Positions 15,847 to 25,213 of a DNA stretch of 64,000 nt are shown here, one piece after another. The position numbers were made by a program, and so were the translations under genes. How positions within the stretch are numbered: position 1 is the first letter of the stretch; the number at the start of each line of letters is the position of its first letter. The DNA is from Congzhengia sp045635085 (GTDB taxonomy: Bacteria; Bacillota; Clostridia; UBA1381; UBA9506), in the NCBI GenBank assembly GCA_045635085.1, contig JAZRBM010000004.1:124001-188000 (forward strand). Direction: 5' to 3'. The notes beneath the pieces were generated by a model. The model saw nothing but the letters and a program-made list of their open reading frames with translations. It searched no databases and was not told the DNA's origin.

Positions 15847-17832
15847 CTAATTGTTAATCATTTCTAAAAATTCGTCTAGTGATAAGGTTTTTATTCCTAA
15901 GCTTTCTGCTTTTGAAAGCTTGCTTCCTGCGTTTTCTCCAACTATTAAAAAGTCGGTCTTTTTTGAAACAGAGCCTATTGCCTCTCCACCGTTTTCTTCT
16001 ATGATTGCGACGATTTCATCTCTGGAGAGTGTATCAAATTTTCCTGTAACGACAAACTTTTTGCCCGATAGTTGAGAGCTTTTTGTTTTAGTTTCTTCTG
16101 CCTTGTCGTTTACACCCAAGGCAATCAGGCGGAAGATAAGCTCTTTGTTGTCTTTATTTTCAAAAAAACTAACGATATTTTGAGCTGTTTTTTCGCCGAT
16201 GTCGGGAATTTTAGTCAAATCCTCGACAGATGCATTCATTAAATCTGTCATATTGGCAAAATGCTTGCAAATTGTCTTAGATGATTTAAGTCCGTTCAGA
16301 TTTATACCTAAAGCATACAAAAATCTGTATAACTCGCGCGCTTTGCTGGCATTAATTGCTTTTAACAGGTTATCTGCACTTTTTTCGCCCATTTTATCGA
16401 GCGTGGCTATTTTTTCTTTTTCCAGGGTATAAATATCGGCAGGTGAGTGGATGTAGCCCTCATCTACGAATTTTTCTAATAGTGCAGGCCCCAGTCCTTC
16501 AATATCCATGGCATCACGTGATACAAAATGTTCAAGTCTGCGAAGCAGCTGTGCCGGACAACTGTCCCCTGTGCAGCGGTGAGCAGCCTCGCCTTCAACA
16601 CGCACGATTGCAGCACCGCATTCAGGACAAACTGTTGGCATATGAAATTCGGTTTCTTTTCCGGTTCTGTCTTTTAATTCAACGCCGACAATTTCAGGTA
16701 TAATATCTCCTGCTTTTCTTACATATACATTGTCGCCGATTTTAATATCACGTTCACGGATAAAGTCAATGTTATGGAGCGTTGTTTTAGATATTACGCT
16801 TCCTGCGATTCTGACGGGCGTCAAAAGGGCATTTGGCGTAATTTTTCCGGTTCTTCCAACCTGGATAAATATATCTAAAAGCTTTGTTTTTTTGGTTTCG
16901 GGCGGGTATTTATACGCTAATGCCCAACGAGGACATTTAGCTGTTGTGCCCAATTTTTCACGGACAGATAAATCGTTTACCTTAATTACTGCACCATCAA
17001 TATCAAACGAAAGGGCATCGCGCTCTGAGCCTATTTTTTCTACCTGTGAAAAAGCATCCTCGATTGAAGTAAAAACTTTATTTTGCTTAACTGTTTTAAA
17101 ACCTAATTCAGATAAAAGCAAGAGTCCCTCGTGATGAGTTTTGACTTTGGCGCCCTCTATTCTTTGTATGTTAAAGATAAAAATATCCAGATTTCTTTTT
17201 CTTGCAACGGATGAGTCAAGCTGACGAAGTGAGCCTGCGGCAGCGTTTCTTGGATTTGCAAAGAGAGGAAGACCGTTTTTTTCTCTTTCTTTATTTAATT
17301 TGTCAAATGTAGCTTTTGACATAAATACTTCGCCGCGCACTTCAAGGTATGGTATGGGGCTTGAAAGTCTTAAAGGAATGGAATTAATTGTTTTTAAATT
17401 TTCACTAACGTCTTCACCGACCATTCCGTCGCCACGCGTAGAACCGCGAACAAAAAGACCGTTTTCATATTCTAAAGACACAGAAAGACCGTCAATTTTG
17501 TATTCTGTTACGTATTCAACACATCCCGCGGCGTCATAAACACGTTTGCCAAAATCGAGGACCTCCTCTTTTGAAAAGGCATCGTTTAAGCTTAGCATAG
17601 GAACCGTGTGAATAACACTTTCAAAGTTTTCTGCGACATTTCCTATGATACGTGCTGTTGGTGAGGCGGGGTCGCGGAACTGAGGATATTCTTCTTCTAA
17701 ATTTTTAAGCTCACGAAGAAGCATATCGTACTCGTAGTCAGAAATCTCGGGGTTGTCCAAAACATAGTATTGATGAGAATGATATGTTAAAAGATTCGTC
17801 AATTCTTCAATTCTTTTTTTTGCTTTTTCCAT
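15847..17832 (-). CDS. ligA: NAD-dependent DNA ligase LigA
   Basis: 661 residues, full length. Adenylation domain with EYKIDGLSVSLEYENG (Lys that accepts AMP), RGDGMVGEDVSEN and FANPRNAAAGSLRQLD; OB fold GRTGKITPNALLTPV; four-Cys zinc finger CPECG...CTGDSCPAQ; helix-hairpin-helix region; C-terminal BRCT domain starting GKKFVVTGKFD. It seals nicks in replication and repair using NAD. GGGGTG precedes the ATG. A TTGCAT/TATAAT promoter lies about 30 bases upstream. Confidence 0.98.
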   Translation of the reverse strand: MEKAKKRIEELTNLLTYHSHQYYVLDNPEISDYEYDMLLRELKNLEEEYPQFRDPASPTARIIGNVAENFESVIHTVPMLSLNDAFSKEEVLDFGKRVYDAAGCVEYVTEYKIDGLSVSLEYENGLFVRGSTRGDGMVGEDVSENLKTINSIPLRLSSPIPYLEVRGEVFMSKATFDKLNKEREKNGLPLFANPRNAAAGSLRQLDSSVARKRNLDIFIFNIQRIEGAKVKTHHEGLLLLSELGFKTVKQNKVFTSIEDAFSQVEKIGSERDALSFDIDGAVIKVNDLSVREKLGTTAKCPRWALAYKYPPETKKTKLLDIFIQVGRTGKITPNALLTPVRIAGSVISKTTLHNIDFIRERDIKIGDNVYVRKAGDIIPEIVGVELKDRTGKETEFHMPTVCPECGAAIVRVEGEAAHRCTGDSCPAQLLRRLEHFVSRDAMDIEGLGPALLEKFVDEGYIHSPADIYTLEKEKIATLDKMGEKSADNLLKAINASKARELYRFLYALGINLNGLKSSKTICKHFANMTDLMNASVEDLTKIPDIGEKTAQNIVSFFENKDNKELIFRLIALGVNDKAEETKTKSSQLSGKKFVVTGKFDTLSRDEIVAIIEENGGEAIGSVSKKTDFLIVGENAGSKLSKAESLGIKTLSLDEFLEMINN

Positions 17833-17862
17833 TCTGTCACCCCTTTTTTAAATAACAGTCTT

Positions 17863-17891
17863 ATTATATATTAATTATGCCAAAAATGCAA
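17863..17891 (-). promoter_or_regulatory. Promoter of ligA operon
   Basis: Minus strand TTGCAT (17886-17891), 17-base spacer, TATAAT (17863-17868). Confidence 0.8.
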
Positions 17892-17916
17892 TAGTCATAC
17901 ATTTAATTTTTTGTTG

Positions 17917-17945
17917 TTGAAAACACCATAAAAATGTGATACAAT
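17917..17945 (+). promoter_or_regulatory. Promoter of the AllA-like gene
   Basis: TTGAAA (17917-17922), 17-base spacer, TACAAT (17940-17945); divergent from the ligA promoter. Confidence 0.8.
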
Positions 17946-17980
17946 GGTACATACAAAATTTTATATGGGAGAGGAAAAGT

Positions 17981-18472
17981 ATGAAAACTATTAAAGCTAT
18001 ACCAATTACACACGAAAATTTCGCACCGTTCGGACAGTTTTATGATATGGGAAATCCTGATGGATATGCGCTTTGTGGAGAAATTCACAAGTTCTATCCC
18101 GACAGATTAGTTGCAGACAGTAATCATAGGGTAGGTTATTCGCCGATTGTTGTAAAAAAACCTGAAAAAATGGTCATCACACAACAGGAATATCACACAA
18201 CAACATGGGAAATGATTATGCCATTAGATGATGATATGATTCTTCATTGTGCACCGGCATCAGCGGGTACCCCTGTTACAGATTTAGTAAAGGCATTCAT
18301 AGTTCCAAAGAACACTCTTGTTAAGATGAATGCGGCTATCTGGCATTTAGCTCCGTTGCCCAAAGATAATGATAAGCTTACTGCTTTAATTATTTTGCCT
18401 GAATGTACATATGCAAACGATTGCACAGTCGTAGATCTTTCGCCGGAAGAACAGTTTGAGATTGTAAAATAA
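17981..18472 (+). CDS. AllA-like (ureidoglycolate lyase superfamily) cupin protein
   Basis: 163 residues. MKTIKAIPITHENFAPFGQF resembles the start of the AllA/ureidoglycolate lyase superfamily, and the middle part (EYHTTTWEMIMPLDDDMILH and FIVPKNTLVKMNAAIWHLAP) fits a small beta-barrel cupin with the expected W-H pair. No other allantoin genes are near, so the substrate is unknown and catalysis on ureidoglycolate is not implied. GAGAGGA lies 8 bases before ATG 17981. A HAD hydrolase gene follows on the same strand after 119 bases. Confidence 0.5.
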   Translation: MKTIKAIPITHENFAPFGQFYDMGNPDGYALCGEIHKFYPDRLVADSNHRVGYSPIVVKKPEKMVITQQEYHTTTWEMIMPLDDDMILHCAPASAGTPVTDLVKAFIVPKNTLVKMNAAIWHLAPLPKDNDKLTALIILPECTYANDCTVVDLSPEEQFEIVK

Positions 18473-18591
18473 TAAACTTTTTAAACAGGAGATAAGTTAA
18501 TAGAAAAAAGTGCAGAGGCTCGTTCTATATCAACATATGTTATAAAAGATATCTAGTTTTTATAAATCTATCTGACAAAAGGAGAAAAAGC

Positions 18592-19419
18592 ATGACAAAA
18601 CCAATAGCTGCTATAATGTACGATTTTGATAAGACACTATCAACTAAGGATATGCAAGAATATGCATTTATTCCTGGTATCGGTATGACTGCAGAGAGCT
18701 TTTGGAATGAGTGCAACAGATTGACAAAACAAAACAACATGGACCAGATTTTGTCGTACATGTATGTAATGTTAAGAGAAGCCCGTGGTAAAAAGCTTTT
18801 AAATCGTAAAGAATTTAATAAATTAGGCGAAAGTGTAGAGCTTTTCTCAGGTGTCCTGACCTGGTTTGACAGAATAAATGCATATGCTTCTGGCATAGGT
18901 GTTGATGTAGAGCATTACATTATTTCTTCAGGAATAAAGGAAATTATCGAAGGAACTCCAATTAGAAAGTATTTTAAAGAAATCTATGCTGCAGAGTTTT
19001 TGTACGATGATGATAATGTACCTGTCTGGCCCGCTATGGCTGTAAATTATACGTCAAAAACACAGTTTTTATTCAGGATAAACAAAGGTGTATTAGACGT
19101 AACAGAGCACAGGGGATTAAATGAACATACTCCAGAAGAAGAAAGAAGAGTACCTTTTTCCAATATGATATACATAGGTGATGGCTTTACAGATGTCCCC
19201 TGTATGAAACTGGTCAAGCTAAATGGCGGACACTCTATAGCAGTTTATAGCACCGAAGATGATTCTGCCCGTGCTATTATGAAGCAGGGCAGGGTAGACT
19301 ATCTAGCCAAAGCAGATTATAAAGAGGGTTCAAAGCTTGAAAGTACGGTCTTTGCGATTTTAGATGAAATAAATACAAACCACAAAATAACACAAATTAA
19401 AATAAACGATAAAAAATAA
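18592..19419 (+). CDS. HAD-superfamily hydrolase (phosphoserine phosphatase-like)
   Basis: 275 residues. HAD motif I is YDFDKTLS near the N-terminus (nucleophile Asp and general acid Asp), motif II ISSG at about residue 105, motif III Lys region before, and motif IV IGDGFTDVPCMK near 195. The long cap between motifs I and II is helical. HAD phosphatases of this type act on small phosphorylated metabolites; the substrate is unknown. AAAGGAG lies before the ATG. It ends in a terminator shared with the comM fragment. Confidence 0.85.
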   Translation: MTKPIAAIMYDFDKTLSTKDMQEYAFIPGIGMTAESFWNECNRLTKQNNMDQILSYMYVMLREARGKKLLNRKEFNKLGESVELFSGVLTWFDRINAYASGIGVDVEHYIISSGIKEIIEGTPIRKYFKEIYAAEFLYDDDNVPVWPAMAVNYTSKTQFLFRINKGVLDVTEHRGLNEHTPEEERRVPFSNMIYIGDGFTDVPCMKLVKLNGGHSIAVYSTEDDSARAIMKQGRVDYLAKADYKEGSKLESTVFAILDEINTNHKITQIKINDKK

Positions 19420-19447
19420 AGAACGGGATATCCGTTCTTTATTTTTT
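19418..19447 (+). terminator. Bidirectional terminator between HAD gene and comM
   Basis: Stem AAAGAACGG (19418-19426) with CCGTTCTTT (19432-19440), followed by a T-run on the plus strand and A-rich on the other side. Confidence 0.85.
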
Positions 19448-20465
19448 ACCAGTATTTTCGGTCTAAGCTTCTAAAGAATATTGCCTGGGTTATATGCTCG
19501 ACTTTTATACTTTCGCTTGACTTTAAGTCGGCGATTGTTCTTGCTACTTTTAAAATTCTGTTGTGCGCACGGGCAGACAGTCCTAAATTGTCAAAAGCTT
19601 GTCTTAGCACTGTTTCTTCTTCTTTTCCCAAAGAACAATATTTTGAAACCATCCGTTCTGTCATTTGAGCGTTACAATAAACGCCTTTGTCGTTTTTAAA
19701 ACGCTCTTTTTGTATTTTTCTTGCGTGTTCTACTCGTTTTTTTATTTCAGAAGAGCTCTCTTGTGGGGTTTTGTTGGTAAGCTCCTGGTATTTTACAGCA
19801 GGAACCTCTATATGTAAGTCAATTCTATCAAGTAGCGGCCCTGATATTTTGCCAAGGTATTGCTTTATTTGCCCCTCTGAACAGGTGCACCTGTTGGTGC
19901 CATCGCCGTAGTAACCGCATTTACAGGGGTTCATGGCGGCAATAAGCATTGTACTGCTTGGATATGTAAGAGTTGCGTTTACTCTGGCTATTGTGACAAT
20001 GCCGTCTTCTAAAGGTTGTCTTAAGACTTCCAGTGCATCTTTTCTGAATTCAGGGAATTCATCTAAAAATAAAACGCCATTATGTGCAAGGCTGATTTCT
20101 CCGGGTCTTGGGTATGTGCCGCCGCCTGACAAACCGACTGCAGAAATCGTATGGTGCGGACTTCTGAAAGGTCTTGTTGTGATTAGCGAAGTATCACTTG
20201 TAATTAACCCCGCTATGGAATGGACCTTTGTAACCTCTAAAGCCTCATCAAATGTGAGCGTTGGCAGTATTGACGGAAGCCTTTTAGAAAGCATTGATTT
20301 ACCTGAACCGGGCGAGCCGATTAAAAGTCTGTTATAAGGCTTACTCCAGACACAGAAAACCTTTGATTTATAAGGGTTTGGAGTACTCGTAATTTTTAAA
20401 AACACCATTATTTGAGGTACAATTAAATAAAAAAATCCCCTCTTTTGAAAAATTATTGACCGCAT
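19446..20465 (-). pseudogene. comM: comM (Mg-chelatase-like AAA+ helicase), 5' truncated by element insertion
   Basis: The C-terminal two thirds of ComM/YifB: Walker A LLIGSPGSGKSMLSKRLPS, RPFRSPHHTISAVGLSGGG, Walker B VLFLDEFPEF, the Cys-rich MNPCKCGYYGD and the C-terminal lid. ComM is a hexameric branch-migration helicase used in natural transformation. The usual N-terminal domain of about 200 residues is missing. Homology stops just before Walker A (about 20,340); the preceding 45 codons are unrelated and come from the element. They begin at ATG 20465, which has AAAGGA 6 bases upstream and an element-borne promoter, so a fusion protein could be made. The lost 5' part should lie beyond the far end of the element. 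Confidence 0.88.
20325..20350. other. Left attachment junction of the integrated element inside comM
   Basis: ComM homology on the minus strand ends at NRLLIGSPGSGKS; the expected GGHN just before is replaced by non-homologous sequence. The crossover for the serine recombinase is therefore within about 20,325-20,350. The exact core dinucleotide cannot be fixed without the other end. A dyad ACTCC/GGAGT (20343-20387 area) lies next to it. Confidence 0.6.
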
Positions 20466-20535
20466 TTTTATTCCTTTTTAACGTATAATTTTGCAAAAAA
20501 TTATACTATCTCACATTACTATATTTAACTTATTA

Positions 20536-20564
20536 ATTATACCACATCAAGATATCAAATGCAA
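20536..20564 (-). promoter_or_regulatory. Outward promoter at element end reading into truncated comM
   Basis: Minus strand TTGCAT (20559-20564), 17-base spacer, TATAAT (20536-20541) with TGG before it (extended -10). Transcription would start near 20,529 and cross the junction into comM. Confidence 0.7.
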
Positions 20565-20615
20565 TAAAAAAAGAAAATTGAGTAAAATATTACAACTATT
20601 CAATCCCTGTTGTAA

Positions 20616-21791
20616 TCAGGGGTTGCAATTCTTACAAGGGTCATACCCACTCGATATTGCTTCTGACCTTGAATTAAAATATCTTCTATTCTTCTCAATG
20701 GGTAAAGAATGACAGGAAGGATAATGAAACTTCTTACTATTCTTATTTCCAATGTATGATGAAGATGGTGTATTCTCTACTATATTTTCTTCTTCAACAA
20801 CAGGTGGTACAGTAGGGTTAACTTCTATTGTAGCATTCTTTTGTGTATTTACTGTGATTTCTTTACCATTACTTTGTAAAATTATATCGCCTTGTGTATC
20901 TGTCCTGTACGTTTTAGCACCTACATCCCTAAATCTGCTTAAAGCACCCTCGTTTGGATGTCCATATTGATTATTCTTTCCAACTGATATAACAACATAT
21001 TCAGGCATTACCTCTCTTAAAAACACATAACTTGAGGAGGTATCACTTCCATGATGTCCTGCCTTTAATACTGTGGCAGATAGGTCATAACCTTGATTTA
21101 TAATATCTCTTTCTTCTTCAGCTTCAGCATCTCCTGTAAAAAGAAATGAAGTTTCTCCACAGACAACTTTTGTCATTATTGAAGTGTTATTTAAGTCACT
21201 TGCACTTTCATAGGTAGGACAATATAATTGAACTTTACAACTTCCTAATTTGAATGTCTGCCCTGATTGTGGGTTTGTTATTGATAACCCTTTTTCAGAA
21301 ACAAGCCTTTTAAAACTTTGATAGAACTTGGCATCATTTTCTGTCTTTGGTGCAAATACTGTACCAACAGTTGCTTTTGATAATGCACCAGATAATCCGC
21401 CCATATGGTCTTCGTGGGCATGGGTGCCTATCATATAGTCTATATGACTTATATTATGCTTTGTTAAATAGGAATATATAAGGTTTGAGTCAGGTGCATT
21501 TCCACCATCAATAAGCATAACCTCATTATCACTAATTAATAATGCTGCATCTGCTTGACCAACATCAATAAAGTGAACTTCGACACTACTATCTTCTTTG
21601 ATAGTAGTGTCGTTCTCTATTTTTACTATTTCTTTTTCTTGTGGTGTGTCAGTTGCTATAACATTACCTGTTTCAACTGATATAGGGTTTTCTATAACTT
21701 CATTACTACTACAACCAACTACAAAAGATAGACTTATTAATAATGAAAATATGATTGCTAATAGTCGTTTATTCAACATATTATCACTCAT
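20616..21791 (-). CDS. MBL-fold hydrolase lipoprotein with C-terminal Ada-type metal-binding domain
   Basis: About 391 residues. Lipoprotein signal: MLNKRLLAIIFSLLISLSF then VVGC lipobox. The metallo-beta-lactamase domain follows with VHFIDVGQADAALL, GTHAHEDHMGG (zinc ligands) and AGHHGSDTSSS, as in the ComEC C-terminal domain, where it acts as nuclease at the cell surface. After a proline/glutamate linker the tail SYIGNKNSKKFHYPSCH...YDPCKNCNP is an Ada-like two-cysteine zinc domain. Start could be ATG 21791 or 21779; only 8 bases separate the former from the recombinase stop. Related lipoproteins accompany many mobile elements; an extracellular nuclease role is inference. Confidence 0.82.
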   Translation of the reverse strand: MSDNMLNKRLLAIIFSLLISLSFVVGCSSNEVIENPISVETGNVIATDTPQEKEIVKIENDTTIKEDSSVEVHFIDVGQADAALLISDNEVMLIDGGNAPDSNLIYSYLTKHNISHIDYMIGTHAHEDHMGGLSGALSKATVGTVFAPKTENDAKFYQSFKRLVSEKGLSITNPQSGQTFKLGSCKVQLYCPTYESASDLNNTSIMTKVVCGETSFLFTGDAEAEEERDIINQGYDLSATVLKAGHHGSDTSSSYVFLREVMPEYVVISVGKNNQYGHPNEGALSRFRDVGAKTYRTDTQGDIILQSNGKEITVNTQKNATIEVNPTVPPVVEEENIVENTPSSSYIGNKNSKKFHYPSCHSLPIEKNRRYFNSRSEAISSGYDPCKNCNP

Positions 21792-21798
21792 TTCAATA

Positions 21799-24015
21799 TT
21801 ATTCTTCAATAGACTTTAAATAATCTGTAAAAGCCTTTTCCAACCTTTCAACGTGTCTTCTTGCCTGTTGAATTAGGTCACTACATAATTCTGCTGTTTC
21901 TTCTTCAATAGCATTTTCAAGTGAAATGACAGGTTGTTTAGTTTTCAATTGGAGCTTGTCTTTTGCGGATTGATTTTTATTTGGTACTTCCACTTCTTCA
22001 AGTCCTAAATTATAAGGATAGTCAGATGGTACAAGAGGTAAAACGACAGAACTTTCAACAGTCCAATCATCTCTTGCTATTTTCTTCAATCTCCAACCAT
22101 CTTTGGTTTTATCCTCTGGAATATAATACTGATATGATTTATCAGAGAAATCAACTTTTTCAACTTCTGTATCTGTATCAGTTTCTTCCCTTGCTACATA
22201 CCAAGCCTCTTCTTCAGCATTATAAGTTAGGATTTCGCTATCATACCACATCCTATATGATAAGTTATCATATCCTGCTTTAATAACTCCCTGTGCTCTT
22301 TCAAATGGTATTAAAGTAGGAATAATGCTTATTTTAGGACTTCTATTACTGTGATTAGAAGTTGTACCATAAATCCATATGGTATCTAATAAAGCAAAGA
22401 TTTCTTCTTCAGAATAATGCTTTTTTAAGTGTTCCGCAACCTTGATTTCCTCAAAAGTAATCTTAAATAACTTTTTGAGTTCATCAATGTATTTTTCATC
22501 AGATGCATCACTACTATTTATTTTCTTCTCTAAATCACTCAATTCCTCTGAAAGTTCTGCAAGTTTTCTATCTACAATACTTTTTTCTATAATACTTTTA
22601 TAAGTAGTACTCAAATGCTTTGCATAAAACTCTTCATAAATAAGTGATTTTTCTTCTATTTGTCTTTGCAATTCTGCCTTTTCCTCGTTAGATATAGAAG
22701 AAGGATTTAATAGTTGATGTAAATTGAACTCCAAAAGTCTAATAAGTGAGTTAATGGTGTTTTGATAATCAGATTTTATAATGTCATACATTCCACTATC
22801 CTTCATTTGTTCCATCCAACTATTTAGTTGATACATATAAGCATTTGCACCATTACAGGCAGCAACACCTTTATTCCTTTTTGTAGAACACCTAAACATG
22901 GGATTTCCTTCATTACTATCGTATTGAAATTGTTTTGTACATCGACCACATCTTAAATATTTTTGATATTCAGTTGAAGTTATAGGCCTTGAACCAACGG
23001 TATCTCCTGTTTTACTTTCTGTTGTTCTGCTTCTCCTTGCCTCTTGTGCTGCATACCACAATTCAGGCTCAACCATTTTAGGTAGTCCAGGATGTGGTAA
23101 TAAATACTCTTTATATTCTTCTGTTATTACTACAGAACTCAATTTATGAAAGACATCACCTGATGTAAACTTTCCAACAAAGTTTAACCCCATATATTTT
23201 TCATTATTAATTATATTTCTTACAGTTGAAGGAGAAAACTTACCACTTTTACCATCTTTGCTGGAAGAAATACCTCTTGCAGTTAGGATTTTAGCTACTT
23301 CTGTCTCCCCATATTGAAGTGTAAGATTAAAAATCTCCCTAACGATTTCATCTTTTCCTTTTATAATGGTATAATACTCTCTTTTTCCATTCTGTCTCTT
23401 ATGGTATTTATAACCATAGGGAGGGTTATGAGATAAAATATTTTCTCTCTTTCGTTTTCTTTGATATAGTTTTTGGTCTCTGCTACCTTTTTCAGAGTAG
23501 GCCATATCATTTTCAAAATGCTTTCTTAAGGCACTCTCAAAATCTTCTTGGTCACTATGGAGGTCTATATCTATAAACCAAAGACTTACACCCTTTAATT
23601 TCAAGGTTTTTACAAAATCATAGGCTTCGATATTTCTCGCGAACCTCGAAGTTGCCTTCATCCAGATAGTATCGAATAGTGGTTTTTTATTAGGGTTTAC
23701 TGTAGTAACATATTTAATCTGTCTGACTTTTTTTCTTGGGTCATCTCCAACTTGAACTTTTTCACCTTCAAAAACTGTAACATTCAGTCCAGCATCCTCA
23801 AGCATTTCAAGAAAACCATCACGATTAAACTTTGTACCTGTTTCTCCATAGTCGCAATAAACTTTATCTGCCATTACTAAATCTTTTTTGCCAATCTTCA
23901 CCATATCAGAAAATAGTTCTTTGAACTCTATTGGCTGATTTTCAAAGCTTTTCTTCTGCATCTTGGTAGAAACTCTGTAATACCAAGTAATTCTTTCCTT
24001 TTTCTTTCTTGGCAT
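21799..24015 (-). CDS. Large serine recombinase (integrase)
   Basis: 738 residues. Catalytic domain starts ITWYYRVSTKMQKKSFENQ with nucleophile Ser16, then WMKATSRFARNIEAYDFV (active-site Arg motif). The recombinase domain has HNPPYGYKYHK and STVRNIINNEKYMGLNFVG. A zinc ribbon follows (CGRCTKQF...CSTKRNKGVAACNG), then a coiled coil at about 430-540 and a long C-terminal tail. Such enzymes integrate elements at one att site without replication; here the target is comM. Ribosome site AGGTGG overlaps the stop of a 37-residue gene just upstream, so the two are coupled. No recombination directionality factor was identified. Confidence 0.95.
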   Translation of the reverse strand: MPRKKKERITWYYRVSTKMQKKSFENQPIEFKELFSDMVKIGKKDLVMADKVYCDYGETGTKFNRDGFLEMLEDAGLNVTVFEGEKVQVGDDPRKKVRQIKYVTTVNPNKKPLFDTIWMKATSRFARNIEAYDFVKTLKLKGVSLWFIDIDLHSDQEDFESALRKHFENDMAYSEKGSRDQKLYQRKRKRENILSHNPPYGYKYHKRQNGKREYYTIIKGKDEIVREIFNLTLQYGETEVAKILTARGISSSKDGKSGKFSPSTVRNIINNEKYMGLNFVGKFTSGDVFHKLSSVVITEEYKEYLLPHPGLPKMVEPELWYAAQEARRSRTTESKTGDTVGSRPITSTEYQKYLRCGRCTKQFQYDSNEGNPMFRCSTKRNKGVAACNGANAYMYQLNSWMEQMKDSGMYDIIKSDYQNTINSLIRLLEFNLHQLLNPSSISNEEKAELQRQIEEKSLIYEEFYAKHLSTTYKSIIEKSIVDRKLAELSEELSDLEKKINSSDASDEKYIDELKKLFKITFEEIKVAEHLKKHYSEEEIFALLDTIWIYGTTSNHSNRSPKISIIPTLIPFERAQGVIKAGYDNLSYRMWYDSEILTYNAEEEAWYVAREETDTDTEVEKVDFSDKSYQYYIPEDKTKDGWRLKKIARDDWTVESSVVLPLVPSDYPYNLGLEEVEVPNKNQSAKDKLQLKTKQPVISLENAIEEETAELCSDLIQQARRHVERLEKAFTDYLKSIEE

Positions 24016-24026
24016 ATTTCCACCAC

Positions 24027-24140
24027 CTAACTTTTTTTCTTCCTATTATATATACAAGATTTATTTTCAAGTTGCTCTGCTGTTCCAACTCTCATATATA
24101 TAAAACATTTATAATCTTTAATTTTTTTCTGTTTCTTCAT
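24027..24140 (-). CDS. 37-aa mini-protein resembling the start of a serine recombinase
   Basis: Frame from ATG 24140 to TAG 24027: a basic start (MKKQKKIKDYK), then CFIYMRVGTAEQLENKS, which copies the first strand and active-site turn of a resolvase (xYxRVSTxEQ) but has Gly where the catalytic Ser should be. It ends after 37 residues. AGGAG precedes the ATG, and its end overlaps the ribosome site of the full recombinase. It could be a decoy or leader that couples translation to the integrase, or a decayed duplicate. The directionality-factor idea is speculative. Confidence 0.55.
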   Translation of the reverse strand: MKKQKKIKDYKCFIYMRVGTAEQLENKSCIYNRKKKS

Positions 24141-24157
24141 TATATATATAACTCCTG

Positions 24158-25213
24158 TTAGTTCTTTTCATAATAGGATAATAGTTTTTCAAGTTCCTCA
24201 ATTTTGTTTTGTGCCATATATAAACTATTATTATCGCTATCAGATAGTCTATCAATCCAACTTCTTTGAAACTCGATAGCTTTTTTTATTTCTTCTATTT
24301 TTAATTTTCTTAATTCTGATTTCAAATAATGGAATGCATCATTATCCATTTCCTCAAGATTAGATACTTCTGAACGATTTTCAATCTGCTTAACAATGAT
24401 TTCTGCTGCTCTTTTATATTTAATGAAGTTATCGCATTTTTTATCAGTTTTTGGGTTGAATGTAGCAATATCAATTATGTCATTTGGTGAACAAGTGAAG
24501 TTATGATGCATAACATAATCTTCTATTTCTTCCTTTGTATAAGGTTTATAGAAGTCGCTACTCTCATCAATAACCTCTCTTCCTGTTGCAATAATGCCTA
24601 TGTTTTGGGCAAACAAAGTAGAATTGACTTTATAGAATGGACTTTGTGCTACTACATCAATATATCTATAAAGACCTTCTAATATTGGGAACAAGGTTTC
24701 GTCGCCATCAAAATTACAGTTCTCAATAATTGAACTTAATGTCTTCATATACTTATTTTCTACCATATAATCATCAGGTATCAAATAATCAGGGTCATCA
24801 GAGTGTATGTCTTTTTCCTCTTCAACAAAAATATCTTTATATTTTGTTAATGTTTTCCAAGCCTCATAAGAAAAACCTAATTGTTTAAATGGTTCATAGC
24901 CCTCTTGTGCATCCAATGATTTAGCTTGGGTTCTACCCAATAACCAATCGACAGTAACTTCTAACACGTCAGCTAAAGCAATAAGGACTTCTAATTTAGG
25001 AGAAGAACCTGTAAGCCAATCTTTGACGGATTGTTTTGACCCTTTTTCTTTTCCTGTAATCTTTTTAACAATATCAATGAACTCTTGATGGTTTAATGAT
25101 TTATTCAATTTAGATGTTGGGAGATAACCTTTCTCTATAAAAATATGGTTAAAATGCCCCTTTAATATTTCCTCACTAAGAATGTCTTTAAAGTTTGTTT
25201 CTAACTTTTCCAT
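24158..25213 (-). CDS. XRE-type helix-turn-helix regulator of the element
   Basis: 351 residues. An N-terminal HTH_3-like domain occupies about 40-95: FIDIVKKITGKEKGSKQSVK, DWLTGSSPKLEVLIALADVL and TVDWLLGRT, the standard end of this fold. The long C-terminal part is helical, acidic and not recognised; it may sense a signal. AAGGAG lies 8 bases before ATG 25213. It is divergent from the long-leader operon that starts at about 25,410, the usual place for an element's master regulator, and upstream of the integrase on the same strand. Confidence 0.8.
   Translation of the reverse strand: MEKLETNFKDILSEEILKGHFNHIFIEKGYLPTSKLNKSLNHQEFIDIVKKITGKEKGSKQSVKDWLTGSSPKLEVLIALADVLEVTVDWLLGRTQAKSLDAQEGYEPFKQLGFSYEAWKTLTKYKDIFVEEEKDIHSDDPDYLIPDDYMVENKYMKTLSSIIENCNFDGDETLFPILEGLYRYIDVVAQSPFYKVNSTLFAQNIGIIATGREVIDESSDFYKPYTKEEIEDYVMHHNFTCSPNDIIDIATFNPKTDKKCDNFIKYKRAAEIIVKQIENRSEVSNLEEMDNDAFHYLKSELRKLKIEEIKKAIEFQRSWIDRLSDSDNNSLYMAQNKIEELEKLLSYYEKN

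Noticed and set aside
18490..18556. Short frame LIEKSAEARSISTYVIKDI between the AllA-like and HAD genes
   Set aside because: There is an AGGAG upstream but no normal start codon and a length below 25 codons; could be a remnant, not supportable as a gene.
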